The notes under the pieces were generated by a model. It made no database searches. It was not told the origin of the DNA and worked only from the letters and a program-made list of their open reading frames with translations. The position numbers were made by a program, and so were the translations under genes. A stretch of 64,000 bases of DNA, from positions 434,001 to 498,000 of the forward strand of contig JACKHO010000004.1 of the NCBI GenBank assembly GCA_020638955.1, read 5' to 3'. Below, one piece after another: positions 25,450 to 34,056 of this stretch; within the stretch, counting starts at the first letter, position 1, and each line of letters begins with the position of its first letter. The DNA is from Planctomycetaceae bacterium. Lineage in GTDB: Bacteria > Planctomycetota > Planctomycetia > Planctomycetales > Planctomycetaceae.

Positions 25450-28293
25450 ATGCTTGGAAGGTTCCCCGCCTTTGTTCTCGCTCTGGCCATTCTCGTTTGT
25501 GCCAATGGACTGGTGCAGAGTGAGGAATGGAAGGCTGATGGGTTTGTCAACACCCGGTACACCATTTCCGGGACCGGTGACCGCAACAATCCTTTGTGGC
25601 GTCAACTCGATGCGCCTTTCGATGGGGACGAGTTGTTCGTCCGCATGCGCCTGCGTTACGACGCAGAAACGCTCGACACTCCAGTCGATGGCGACGGCGA
25701 ATTCGTTGTGCTGTGGCTCGACAGTGTGGAAGGGACGCCGGGCAGTACGCATTCGGCCGGTGTGCCGAACATTGGAATTCACACCCTGGAAAACGAAAAC
25801 CGATTTATGATTCGGTACCAGTCCAGCGGGCAGAAATTCGGGCCAGTGCTTGAAGGCGACCGTGAGTACCTGGTTGTGGGTCGGATTTGGAAGTCGAAGC
25901 CGGGACCAGACGAACCGTTCGACAAACTCGATTTGTGGGTCGATCCCGCAAACGACGCGGAGAATTCGCCGGTCGCTTCCGTGAGTGATTCCAAAGCACT
26001 CAAGATTGTCAGTTGGATCGGATTCTCGACAGGACGCAAAACCGAATTTGGCGACCGCATTGAAGTCCATGATATTGCCACAGCCGCAACGTGGCATGAA
26101 ATCTTGAAGCTGCCGCCGCCTGCTGAGCCAGTTGAACCGGTCGTGCCGCCACCGGTCGTGAAGACGGTCGCGTTTGTCGACGACGTGTTTCCTTTGCTCA
26201 AAAAGCACTGCTTCGAGTGCCATGCGGGTGATGATCCGGACAGCGGCGTGCGGCTCGATGTTCTCGACGAAATGGTGAATCAAACCTCACCACGAGATGC
26301 CGCGGCGAGCCATCTTTACCAGCTGCTGGCGAATGGGGAAATGCCTCCCGAGGAGAAGCAGCCACTAACGAAACCGGAACTCGAAGTCATCGCTGCGTGG
26401 ATTAACGAAGGGATGGAGTGGGATGAAACGTTGCTGCCAACACCGGTCCCGCAGTCAACGCATTGGGCGTTTCAGCCTGTCATTCCTCCTGAGGTACCAC
26501 AAGTACAAAACACAGACTGGATTCGTACTCCCGTCGATGCATTCATTGCTGCGAAACATGAGGAAGCCGGACTTGTTCCCAATCCTGCTGCTGATACGGC
26601 CACGCTGAATCGACGTCTGTCGCTTGACATGTTGGGACTGCCGCCAGAGCAGGGGACCGATCCACTTCATGTTGATGAGTTACTGAAGAACCCTGCCTAT
26701 GGAGAACGCTGGGGACGGCACTGGCTGGACGTGGCGCGCTGGGCGGAGAGCAACGGGCATCAGCACAACCGAGAGAGAAAGTATGCCTGGCCGTACCGCG
26801 ACTGGGTGATCAACGCCTTCAACAGTGGAATGCCATTTGATCAATTCCTGCGGGACCAAATTGCCGGTGATGTTGTTCGCCCGTTCTCAGGTGATCATCT
26901 CGTCGCCACCGGATTCCTCGCCGCCGCTCGTTACAGCGGCAACGAACTCGACAAGGAAATCCAGAGGAACGACATCCTCTCTGATGTCACCAACACAACC
27001 GCCTCGGCATTTCTGGGGCTGACAATGGAGTGTGCCCAGTGTCATACCCACAAGTTTGATCCAATTTCCATTCGGGACTACTACAAGTTCCAGGCGTTCT
27101 TTGCGAATGGACAACCGGGAAATGCAGCCCTCGAACTGAATCCGGAGGTCGCTAACGCCGTTTCTGAACGCTGGGCGATTTTTGACAGCGTTCATGCTCG
27201 TATGGAACGAGTCAAACAAAAGCAGGGCGTGCCCGGCCCCATTTACATTACGCCCAAGTCTGTTGTGGGCGGGATGAAAGCGGACGAAAAAGCTCAGTTC
27301 AATGCTTTGGAAAAACAAATCGAATCGGTCCCACAGGCGTGGTGTTTTGTTGCTCCAGAGGGGGATACCGAACAAGTCACAGTAACTCCACACGACATGC
27401 GGTGGCCGTTGCCGCGTCATTCTGCTGCCCTGTCAGATGCTCAAACGTTTCTGCTGATTCGCGGGGATGTGAAATCGAAAGGTCCAGCTGTCACGCCCGA
27501 CTGGCCACTTGTGCTGGGGGGCGAACAAAGTGATGGAGCGAATACACGACTGCAACTGGCTGAGTGGATGACCTCCCGTGAGAATCCGTTGACGGCTCGT
27601 GTGTGGGTGAACCGTATTTGGCAATGGCATTTCGGGACGGGCCTCGTTGAAACCAGTTCAGATTTTGGTACGCAGGGAACACCGCCAACGCATCCCGAAT
27701 TGCTTGATTTTCTCGCCAGCGAATTGATGCAGCGCAACTGGGATACGGACCATATCCACCGACTCATCCTCAATTCAGCGACGTATCGACAGTCGAATCG
27801 ATTCTCCCTGGCCAATGCGAAAATTGATCCTGACAACAGGCTGCTATGGCGGTGGACACCGCGGCGACTCGAAGCTGAGGCCATTCGCGACAGCATTCTG
27901 CAGGTGAGTGGACAACTCGATCGACAAATGGGCGGGGTCAGCGTTGCTCACGACTCACCAAGGCGCAGCGTGTACCTGAAGCAGCAACGTGAGCGGCTCC
28001 CGGATCAGCAGAACTTGTTTGACGGAACGAATGCAGCGTCCTCCTGTTCGCGGCGCCGCACGTCCACAAACGCACTGCAGCCACTCTGGTTATTGAATGA
28101 TGAATTCGCCCAGGAAGCCGCCGGGCAACTGGCACAACGTTCGAGTAACGTAGTGGAAGCGTTTCAGACGGCGCTGTTGCGGTTGCCGACCGAATTGGAA
28201 TTGGAACAGGTTTCCCAACTGGCCGATGAACATGGAATGCAGAGCGCCTGCCTGGTGATTCTCAATTCCAGTGAGTTTTTGTATTTGCCATGA
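25450..28293 (+). CDS. PSCyt1-DUF1549-DUF1553 protein with N-terminal beta domain
   Basis: A 947-residue exported protein. From ATG 25450 there is a signal peptide (FPAFVLALAILVCANGLV). Residues ~25-210 form a beta-rich domain (MRLRYDAETLDTPV, NRFMIRYQSSGQ) like a LamG/DUF-type jelly roll. PSCyt1 follows with CFECH near residue 250, then DUF1549 with CAQCH and DUF1553 (NPLTARVWVNRIWQWHFG, RLEAEAIRDSIL). A GTG at 25396 is also in frame. Oddly, the best Shine-Dalgarno sequence (GGAG, 7 nt) belongs to ATG 25409 in another frame. The stop overlaps the DUF1501 start by 4 nt (ATGA). Confidence 0.9.
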   Translation: MLGRFPAFVLALAILVCANGLVQSEEWKADGFVNTRYTISGTGDRNNPLWRQLDAPFDGDELFVRMRLRYDAETLDTPVDGDGEFVVLWLDSVEGTPGSTHSAGVPNIGIHTLENENRFMIRYQSSGQKFGPVLEGDREYLVVGRIWKSKPGPDEPFDKLDLWVDPANDAENSPVASVSDSKALKIVSWIGFSTGRKTEFGDRIEVHDIATAATWHEILKLPPPAEPVEPVVPPPVVKTVAFVDDVFPLLKKHCFECHAGDDPDSGVRLDVLDEMVNQTSPRDAAASHLYQLLANGEMPPEEKQPLTKPELEVIAAWINEGMEWDETLLPTPVPQSTHWAFQPVIPPEVPQVQNTDWIRTPVDAFIAAKHEEAGLVPNPAADTATLNRRLSLDMLGLPPEQGTDPLHVDELLKNPAYGERWGRHWLDVARWAESNGHQHNRERKYAWPYRDWVINAFNSGMPFDQFLRDQIAGDVVRPFSGDHLVATGFLAAARYSGNELDKEIQRNDILSDVTNTTASAFLGLTMECAQCHTHKFDPISIRDYYKFQAFFANGQPGNAALELNPEVANAVSERWAIFDSVHARMERVKQKQGVPGPIYITPKSVVGGMKADEKAQFNALEKQIESVPQAWCFVAPEGDTEQVTVTPHDMRWPLPRHSAALSDAQTFLLIRGDVKSKGPAVTPDWPLVLGGEQSDGANTRLQLAEWMTSRENPLTARVWVNRIWQWHFGTGLVETSSDFGTQGTPPTHPELLDFLASELMQRNWDTDHIHRLILNSATYRQSNRFSLANAKIDPDNRLLWRWTPRRLEAEAIRDSILQVSGQLDRQMGGVSVAHDSPRRSVYLKQQRERLPDQQNLFDGTNAASSCSRRRTSTNALQPLWLLNDEFAQEAAGQLAQRSSNVVEAFQTALLRLPTELELEQVSQLADEHGMQSACLVILNSSEFLYLP

Positions 28294-29675
28294 CATCCAT
28301 GAAACTGAATCGCCGCACGTTTTCGCTTATGACTGGACTGGGGGCCGGGCAGTTGGCACTGCAGTCGCTGCTTGCCGGTTCGGCAACGGACGGTCGCGTC
28401 GTGCCGCATCATCCGCCGACGGCGAAGAGCGTCATTATGCTGTTCATGTCCGGCGGCCCGAGTCAGGTGGACACATTTGATCCCAAGCCGGAACTCGAAA
28501 AACTGGCGGGGAAAGATGTCCCCGAGTCGCTCGCGGCGCGGGTGCCGAAAATTAAACGGGCGGGGCTCAAGAACCTGCTGGCTTCTCCCTGGCAGTTTTC
28601 GCAATACGGCGAGTGCGGTATGCCGGTCTCAACGTTGCTGCCCGAGACCGCAAAGCATGTCGACAAGCTATGTCTCATTCGATCGATGTCGCACCGTAAC
28701 CCGGTACACGGGCCTGCTGAGTGTGTGGCTTTGACGGGGAGTGGGATTGGGAATCGACCGAGTCTGGGCGCGTGGGCAATTTACGGCCTGGGGAGTGAAA
28801 CGGAACAACTGCCCGCGTTCATTACGATGAATTTGCACACTGACGGCATGCAGAATCCTCAGGCTTCCGGTTGGGGCCCGGGGTTTCTTCCTTCACGTTT
28901 CCAGAGCACCGTTGTTGCTCCCGATAAGGGGATTGAAAACGCGCGCATGCCTTCGGGTGTTTCGAATGAGCGTCGGCAAAGTGAACTCGAAGCTCTAAAG
29001 CTTCTCAATCAAAACTTCTACGAGGCGACGCAGGTTGACGAACTGGAAGCTCGCATTCGCAGTTACGAAATGGCCTTTCAAATGCAGACGACGGGGCCGG
29101 AACTGTTTGAGCTGAGCGGCGAGACCGCAGAAACGCAAAAGCTCTACGCCATGGACCGGGACGAGTCGAAACAGGTGGGACGGGCGTGTCTACTGGCCCG
29201 CCGCATGGTGCAGCGCGGCGTTCGGTTTGTGCAAATTCGCGTCGGCGGCTGGGATGCTCATGGCAACATTAAAGGGAACCATGAACGACTCGCGGCCCGC
29301 ACCGATGCACCCATTGCCGGATTACTGGCGGACCTCGAGCGCACGGGGTTACTCGATTCGACACTCGTTGTGTGGGGCGGCGAGTTTGGACGCACACCGA
29401 CTATGGAAGGACGGGCTAATGGCCGAGACCATTCCCCTGCAGCCTACTCCATGTGGCTCGCAGGTGGGGGAGTGCGGGCCGGGCATATCGTCGGCGAGAC
29501 AGACGCCATTGGTTACACCGTGCTTGATCGCCCCGTCGGGCCGCTCGATTTGCATGCCACCATTTTGCATACGCTGGGAATTGACTCGGAGAAGCTGACT
29601 TTTGACCATCATGGGCTGAAAGAAACGCCGCTCGGAGTCAGTGGCGGAAGTGTGGTCGCTGAGGTTCTCGGATAG
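28290..29675 (+). CDS. DUF1501 domain protein, Tat-exported
   Basis: A 461-residue DUF1501 protein. NRRTFSLMTGLGAG at residues ~7-20 is a twin-arginine signal. Motifs match the family: MLFMSGGPSQVDTFDPKP, GGEFGRTPTMEG, GRDHSPAAYSMWLAGGG. The ATG overlaps the stop of the upstream gene (ATGA), so translation is coupled. It is a paralogue of the DUF1501 protein at 21232-22680 in the opposing operon. Confidence 0.93.
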   Translation: MTSMKLNRRTFSLMTGLGAGQLALQSLLAGSATDGRVVPHHPPTAKSVIMLFMSGGPSQVDTFDPKPELEKLAGKDVPESLAARVPKIKRAGLKNLLASPWQFSQYGECGMPVSTLLPETAKHVDKLCLIRSMSHRNPVHGPAECVALTGSGIGNRPSLGAWAIYGLGSETEQLPAFITMNLHTDGMQNPQASGWGPGFLPSRFQSTVVAPDKGIENARMPSGVSNERRQSELEALKLLNQNFYEATQVDELEARIRSYEMAFQMQTTGPELFELSGETAETQKLYAMDRDESKQVGRACLLARRMVQRGVRFVQIRVGGWDAHGNIKGNHERLAARTDAPIAGLLADLERTGLLDSTLVVWGGEFGRTPTMEGRANGRDHSPAAYSMWLAGGGVRAGHIVGETDAIGYTVLDRPVGPLDLHATILHTLGIDSEKLTFDHHGLKETPLGVSGGSVVAEVLG

Positions 29676-29689
29676 CGCAGATCAGTCTA

Positions 29690-30103
29690 CTAATAACCAT
29701 CCAGTCGGCTGGTGGTGACCTGTCCATTGTCGTCGAAGAAAATAACAGCAAAGGCACTGTCCATGCCCCAATTGCCCCAGGAGCCGACGTAGTACAAATG
29801 GCACTTCGGCTCCCGAAATGGGTTAGGCCATTCGCGTGTCCCCTGCTTGACGACCGTGAAGTCTTCCCCCAGTAACGTTGTTACCTGCTGTTCCGTCATT
29901 CCCTTTGGGAGGTGGTCATCCAGCAGCGAACTGACCATGCGGCCACGTTCCTGCGAATTGCTTGCTGCCCAGTCTTCAGAAGCGAAGGTTCGATCATCGA
30001 AGGGGTAGGTCGAGTACTGGAATGTTACCAGAGCCAGGGCGCATACAACTGCAAAGCCGACGGCGGCAATCAGCATCCGCGACAACAGGACACGAAGATT
30101 CAT
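29690..30103 (-). CDS. Small membrane-anchored protein, BamE/SmpA-like fold
   Basis: A 137-residue protein with one N-terminal membrane segment (MLIAAVGFAVVCALALVTF) and a short outside domain. GMTEQQVTTLLGE followed by a beta hairpin and FFDDNGQVTTSRLDG near the end follows the pattern of BamE/SmpA-like domains (helix, then G-x-P/E-like turn and beta strands). GGGGTGG precedes the ATG. It is the last gene in the run of minus-strand genes starting with the NagA-like gene, 33 nt after the J-like protein. Function unknown. Confidence 0.65.
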   Translation of the reverse strand: MNLRVLLSRMLIAAVGFAVVCALALVTFQYSTYPFDDRTFASEDWAASNSQERGRMVSSLLDDHLPKGMTEQQVTTLLGEDFTVVKQGTREWPNPFREPKCHLYYVGSWGNWGMDSAFAVIFFDDNGQVTTSRLDGY

Positions 30104-30136
30104 ATCCGGCCACCCCGATGATGATTTGCCGCCAGC

Positions 30137-31195
30137 CTACTTCCAATACTTCTGCGTCACCCACCATGAAACGCCGCCGCATAACAGTAGAGACATCAAC
30201 AGGCAGACCGGAAAACTCGGCATTCGGTTTGCCAGTGAAGCGAAAATCATTGGCAGGATTTGGGGAATGAGAATGGGGAGCAGGAAGCTCTGCCCAATCA
30301 TGACGAATCCCCACTGCTTCCGATCCTTTTGCTCGTTGGGCGAAAGCTCAGCAAAACTGACATGCGTTGATTCGGCTTTCTTCGCCGCGGCTTTCGGAGC
30401 CGCCTTTCCTGAAGGCGAGGATGCTGTCGTCTTCGCGTTTCCTTCTGCCGAACGCGTTACCGTTTTGGCTTCGTCCCGCATACCGGGGGCATAGTGCTGG
30501 GTAATTGCCTGATTAATGGCCTTCAGCGTGGTAATGACTGGACGAACTGGCACGTCGTACCGTAAGCGGAGTTCGTCTTCCAGTTCGTGTTCCGGCTGAT
30601 CGAGACAGGCAATAAGCAGTCGACCATCGTCGATGAAGAGCGGAATAAATGAATTCCGCTTCACCAGGTTTCGGGGGACGCCATCGAGGATGTCGTCTTC
30701 TGGAATCATGTCTTCCAGATCGACGTAGGAGTATCCGAGTTGCTTTGAAAGAGCTTGGGCGGCCTTTTCGGGGCTGACCAGTTTCATTTGGACAATGGCA
30801 TCTTGAGGATTCAGGCCACGCCGTTTTGCGTAGTCTTCCACTTCCCGTTTTTGATCTCGCGAAATGTCTCCCTGACGTGTCAGCACGTCGAGCAGCGGCT
30901 GGCGACCGTACTCATCGGTTTCCGGAGCGAATTCGCGACCGAGACTTTCGTCGTAGTCTCGCTTGCGCTCCAGGTCCGTCAGGCACAGCATGGCGCGCGC
31001 CAATTCATTGAGCATGTCCTGCGACTGGAGCATGTACTGACCAGTCGCATATTTGCGGACGTGCGCATTGAGCTTTTTATAGTGCGCCCGAATTTTCTCC
31101 GCGTCGTCCTCGAAGCGAACGACACGAAGTAATTCGTAATGATCGGGGGGCCGGGGGCCGTCAGGAATGCCCAGCCACTGCTTGTAAAAATCCAT
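30137..31195 (-). CDS. J-like domain, MshEN (GspE N-terminal) domain and two membrane segments
   Basis: A 352-residue protein. Residues ~1-88 look like a J domain (DHYELLRVVRFEDDAEKIRA, LERKRDYDESLG) but the HPD tripeptide is missing, a version seen with the YxxWLGIP start in planctomycete proteins. Residues ~98-235 match the N-terminal MshEN/GspE domain (LLDVLTRQGDISRDQ, LVSPEKAAQALSKQLGYSYVDL, IPLFIDDGRLLIACLDQPEHE). A charged Ala/Lys-rich linker follows, then two hydrophobic segments near 295-345. It lies 48 nt downstream of the hsp70-like gene on the same strand. The start ATG has no strong Shine-Dalgarno sequence. Confidence 0.75.
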   Translation of the reverse strand: MDFYKQWLGIPDGPRPPDHYELLRVVRFEDDAEKIRAHYKKLNAHVRKYATGQYMLQSQDMLNELARAMLCLTDLERKRDYDESLGREFAPETDEYGRQPLLDVLTRQGDISRDQKREVEDYAKRRGLNPQDAIVQMKLVSPEKAAQALSKQLGYSYVDLEDMIPEDDILDGVPRNLVKRNSFIPLFIDDGRLLIACLDQPEHELEDELRLRYDVPVRPVITTLKAINQAITQHYAPGMRDEAKTVTRSAEGNAKTTASSPSGKAAPKAAAKKAESTHVSFAELSPNEQKDRKQWGFVMIGQSFLLPILIPQILPMIFASLANRMPSFPVCLLMSLLLCGGVSWWVTQKYWK

Positions 31196-31243
31196 TTTTC
31201 AACCGGTCAATTCGGGGTTTGATGTCAGTCAACGTCGCAAGGA

Positions 31244-32821
31244 CTACTCAACTTTGTAGTCGCGAGCGAGGTTTTCGAAGGCATCGGTATCGGCGTCGGT
31301 CAGTCCGGAGTCGCGGACGATTTCGGTCTTGGCCTCGGTGTTTCCTACGAGCTCTCGGGCATGTGCCGCAAAACGACCGTTCTTGTCGTACTCGTAGGTA
31401 ATTTCAATGGGTGAACCTGCAGGCAGATTCGGGGGCAACCCAACCACGCGGAAGTCACCAATGGTGGTGCAGGCGTCTGGGTCGAGGGCATCTCCTTCAA
31501 GAATACAGACGTGGACCCGTTGCTGATTTGGCGAGTTGGTCACGAACCGCTGTGTGGTCTTGAACGGAATGCTGGTGTTCTTCGGAATCATGATGTGATT
31601 GATTTTCCGAGTCCGGTTGTTCGGATCGGTAATCTTCACACCGAGCGAGTGCGAATTGACGTCCGACGCCTGAACCGATTGCAGTCGCTTGACCACAGCC
31701 TGTCCCATACGGGTGTTGCCACCAGTGGCACGGGCCTCCAGGATGGCCGCATGGATGGCGGCACCTTCGGCGACGGCTTCTTCCGGCGTGACGTCGCGGG
31801 ACGGTGCTTTGCCAGTGACTTCACGCAGCATGGTTTCCACCACGGGCATGTAGGTGGACCCACCGACGAGTACCACCTCGTCGAGTTCACCCTTGCCGAC
31901 ACCGGCCTGCTGCATCACCAACTCGGTGGTGTCGCGGGTACGGAGCATGAGGTCGGCGGTCATCCGTTCGAAGTCCTGACGAGTCAGGGCGACCGTGGTG
32001 TTCTTCCCTTTGTAGTAGGCTGTAATGGAGAGTTGAGCCTTGTCGCTCAAATCGCGCTTTGCCTGCTCACACTCCTGAGTGAGCGTCATCATGGTTTCGG
32101 GATCTTCGCGAGGGTCCATGCCGTGCTGCTTGTGGAACTGTTCGCTAATGTGGTCGACAATCCGGCGGCTCCAGTCGAGGCCGCCGAGCATGACGTCTCC
32201 GTCCGTCGCCAGCACTTTGAAGTTGGTGGCGTTGTATCGCACAACCGTCACGTCGAACGTACCGCCCCCGAGGTCGTAAACCATAATGGTCTTTTCGCCA
32301 GCGAAGTTGTCGGATCGACCGAGCTGTCCTTTCTGCCAGGCATAAGCGAGCGTTGCAGCCGTCGGCTCGTTGATAATGTCAATGACATTCAAACCGGCGA
32401 TTTTGCCAGCGTCCTGGGTTGCCTTACGACGGACGTCATTGAAGTAGTAAGGCACGGTAACGACGGCATTGGCGATGGGGCCAATTGACTTTTCCGCATC
32501 CTGCTTCAGCTTTTTGATAATGAGAGCTGAAATGAACTCGGGGGTGAGCTTTTTCCCCTGGTAGACAATGTGGAAGTCTTTGTTACCCATTTGTCGTTTG
32601 ATGGCTTCCACAATGTTTTGTGGATTCTCAATCGACATGCGTTCGAAGGTGGGGCCGACAATGACTTTACCGTCTTCACCCAGCAGCACGACTGAGGGGG
32701 TAATGGTCTTGCCGTCTGAGTTGGTCAGCGAGACAGGATTGCCGTCTGCGTCCAGCTGGGCAATTGCGGAATAAGTCGTGCCAAGATCGATGCCTACCGT
32801 ATGTCCCGGAAGAATCTGCAT
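31244..32821 (-). CDS. Short Hsp70 (DnaK-like) without the lid
   Basis: A 525-residue Hsp70. The ATPase domain is complete: VGIDLGTTYSAIAQ at the start, IINEPTAATLAYAW, VYDLGGGTFDVTVVR, and VVLVGGSTYMPVVE. The substrate-binding beta domain follows (~residues 385-500), but the helical lid is absent: DnaK is normally ~635 residues. AGAGG lies 5 nt before the ATG at 32821. The neighbouring J-like protein lacks HPD, so the usual DnaJ contact is doubtful. Such extra Hsp70 proteins are common in planctomycetes. No CIRCE element was found in the 202 nt upstream. Confidence 0.9.
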   Translation of the reverse strand: MQILPGHTVGIDLGTTYSAIAQLDADGNPVSLTNSDGKTITPSVVLLGEDGKVIVGPTFERMSIENPQNIVEAIKRQMGNKDFHIVYQGKKLTPEFISALIIKKLKQDAEKSIGPIANAVVTVPYYFNDVRRKATQDAGKIAGLNVIDIINEPTAATLAYAWQKGQLGRSDNFAGEKTIMVYDLGGGTFDVTVVRYNATNFKVLATDGDVMLGGLDWSRRIVDHISEQFHKQHGMDPREDPETMMTLTQECEQAKRDLSDKAQLSITAYYKGKNTTVALTRQDFERMTADLMLRTRDTTELVMQQAGVGKGELDEVVLVGGSTYMPVVETMLREVTGKAPSRDVTPEEAVAEGAAIHAAILEARATGGNTRMGQAVVKRLQSVQASDVNSHSLGVKITDPNNRTRKINHIMIPKNTSIPFKTTQRFVTNSPNQQRVHVCILEGDALDPDACTTIGDFRVVGLPPNLPAGSPIEITYEYDKNGRFAAHARELVGNTEAKTEIVRDSGLTDADTDAFENLARDYKVE

Positions 32822-33023
32822 TTGTACCTCTCGATGTGAATCGTTCTGCGGTGAACTCCCACCGCCTGCCGACGAACGCGGACTGTTGGAAAATGTAGTC
32901 CAGAAATGATGGCGTATCAAACGACGCCTAGCAAGCAACTGCGGTATAACGCGACGGTCTCCCAGCCAAACGCAGGTTATTCAGGCCGGGCGGGCTGGAC
33001 ATGTCGGGGCCCCGTTCGCCAAA

Positions 33024-34034
33024 TCATGTCGAAATCGCGTCCTTGTCTTCCGGTTGTTTGCCGTCCAGTCTTTGCTGGATTCGATCGATCAGGGCTGACG
33101 TCGCGGCCTTGTAGGTGTCGCTTTCGTGATTCAGTGTCTCGGCGTATTCCAAGGCCGATTCGAGGTAGGCCGTGCGTTCTGCTTCTTCGGTGGTTCGATT
33201 CGATCCCAGCGACTCCAGGGCGCGGCACAACTCCCACCGAATTCCAAGTCCGGCGGCGCTATTGCTGCGAGCTTCCGCCGTCTCCAGCCACTTTTCCGCT
33301 TCCAATTGCACAAGTTTATAGTCTCGGCGAACGTCGCGATTCAGGCAAATCAACCGATAATGCAGGGCACGGTCGTGCAAGTTCAGTAAGGTCGGCGACT
33401 GCCCTTCAGGTCCCAGCAACTCTTCGTAAATGCCTAGGGCAATCCGTACATCGCCCATTTCTTCGAAGCATTTCCCCTGCAGCAGCCGGGCATACAGGCC
33501 AGCCACCTGACTGCGGTGTGCCTGATGAATTTTCTCAAGTTCGTCGGCCGACTGCTGTAACAGTTTCTTGCGGGAGTTTTCGTCGTTTAAGTGTGTCTGT
33601 GCTTCCCAAAAGGGGGCCTGAGCCAGCGCCAGCTTGACCTTCAGCAATCGCGACTCAACCTTTGAGCGTTCCGCGCGAAGGGCCTCTTCTTCGGGAGCAA
33701 TGAAACTGGGAAATGTCTTCCATTGCTCAAGAAGTCCGTCGAGTTGGTCGCTCAATTCCTGGCGACACTCTTTGATGTCGTCCCGAATCTTATCCGCGGC
33801 AGAGTTGCGGGCGGCTTCGTCCGACTCGTCTTTGAGTTGATCAATACGCGTTTGGACTTCCTGCAGGCGGGTCGTTGCGTCAGGGGATTGATCCTGCGGA
33901 GCCGTTTCTGACGTTGGGGCGGCGTTCGCTCCCGATGCCGGTTCTGTTTCAGCAAAGACGGGAAGACAGAACAGGAGTGCAGCCAACACGACAGCGCTGT
34001 TCCGCCACGTTGTTGTTTTGATTTGTGTGATCAT
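33024..34034 (-). CDS. Exported helical (TPR/coiled-coil) protein
   Basis: A 336-residue protein with a signal peptide ending at VFAETE (SAVVLAALLFCLPVFA). The mature part is almost all helical: a coiled coil (LQEVQTRIDQLKDESDEA) at ~55-90, then repeated helix pairs that resemble TPRs (GLYARLLQGKCFEEMGD, ALHYRLICLNRDVRRDYK, LGIRWELCRALESLG). The ATG at 34034 has GGAG 6 nt upstream; ATG 34052 is an alternative. It begins 22 nt after the NagA-like gene and may be co-transcribed with it. No specific family recognised. Confidence 0.7.
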   Translation of the reverse strand: MITQIKTTTWRNSAVVLAALLFCLPVFAETEPASGANAAPTSETAPQDQSPDATTRLQEVQTRIDQLKDESDEAARNSAADKIRDDIKECRQELSDQLDGLLEQWKTFPSFIAPEEEALRAERSKVESRLLKVKLALAQAPFWEAQTHLNDENSRKKLLQQSADELEKIHQAHRSQVAGLYARLLQGKCFEEMGDVRIALGIYEELLGPEGQSPTLLNLHDRALHYRLICLNRDVRRDYKLVQLEAEKWLETAEARSNSAAGLGIRWELCRALESLGSNRTTEEAERTAYLESALEYAETLNHESDTYKAATSALIDRIQQRLDGKQPEDKDAIST

Positions 34035-34056
34035 GACCAACTCCATTCTCAATGCA

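Noticed and set aside
25177..26283. 368-codon minus-strand frame over the DUF1553 gene
   Set aside because: It overlaps the well-supported plus-strand gene and reads as an unrelated Arg/His-rich chain without any family motif.
31511..32488. 325-codon plus-strand frame over the Hsp70 gene
   Set aside because: Antisense shadow of the conserved ATPase domain.
32822..33023. CIRCE heat-shock operator before the Hsp70 gene
   Set aside because: The TTAGCACTC/GAGTGCTAA pattern is absent; only a short GGCGT/ACGCC dyad occurs.
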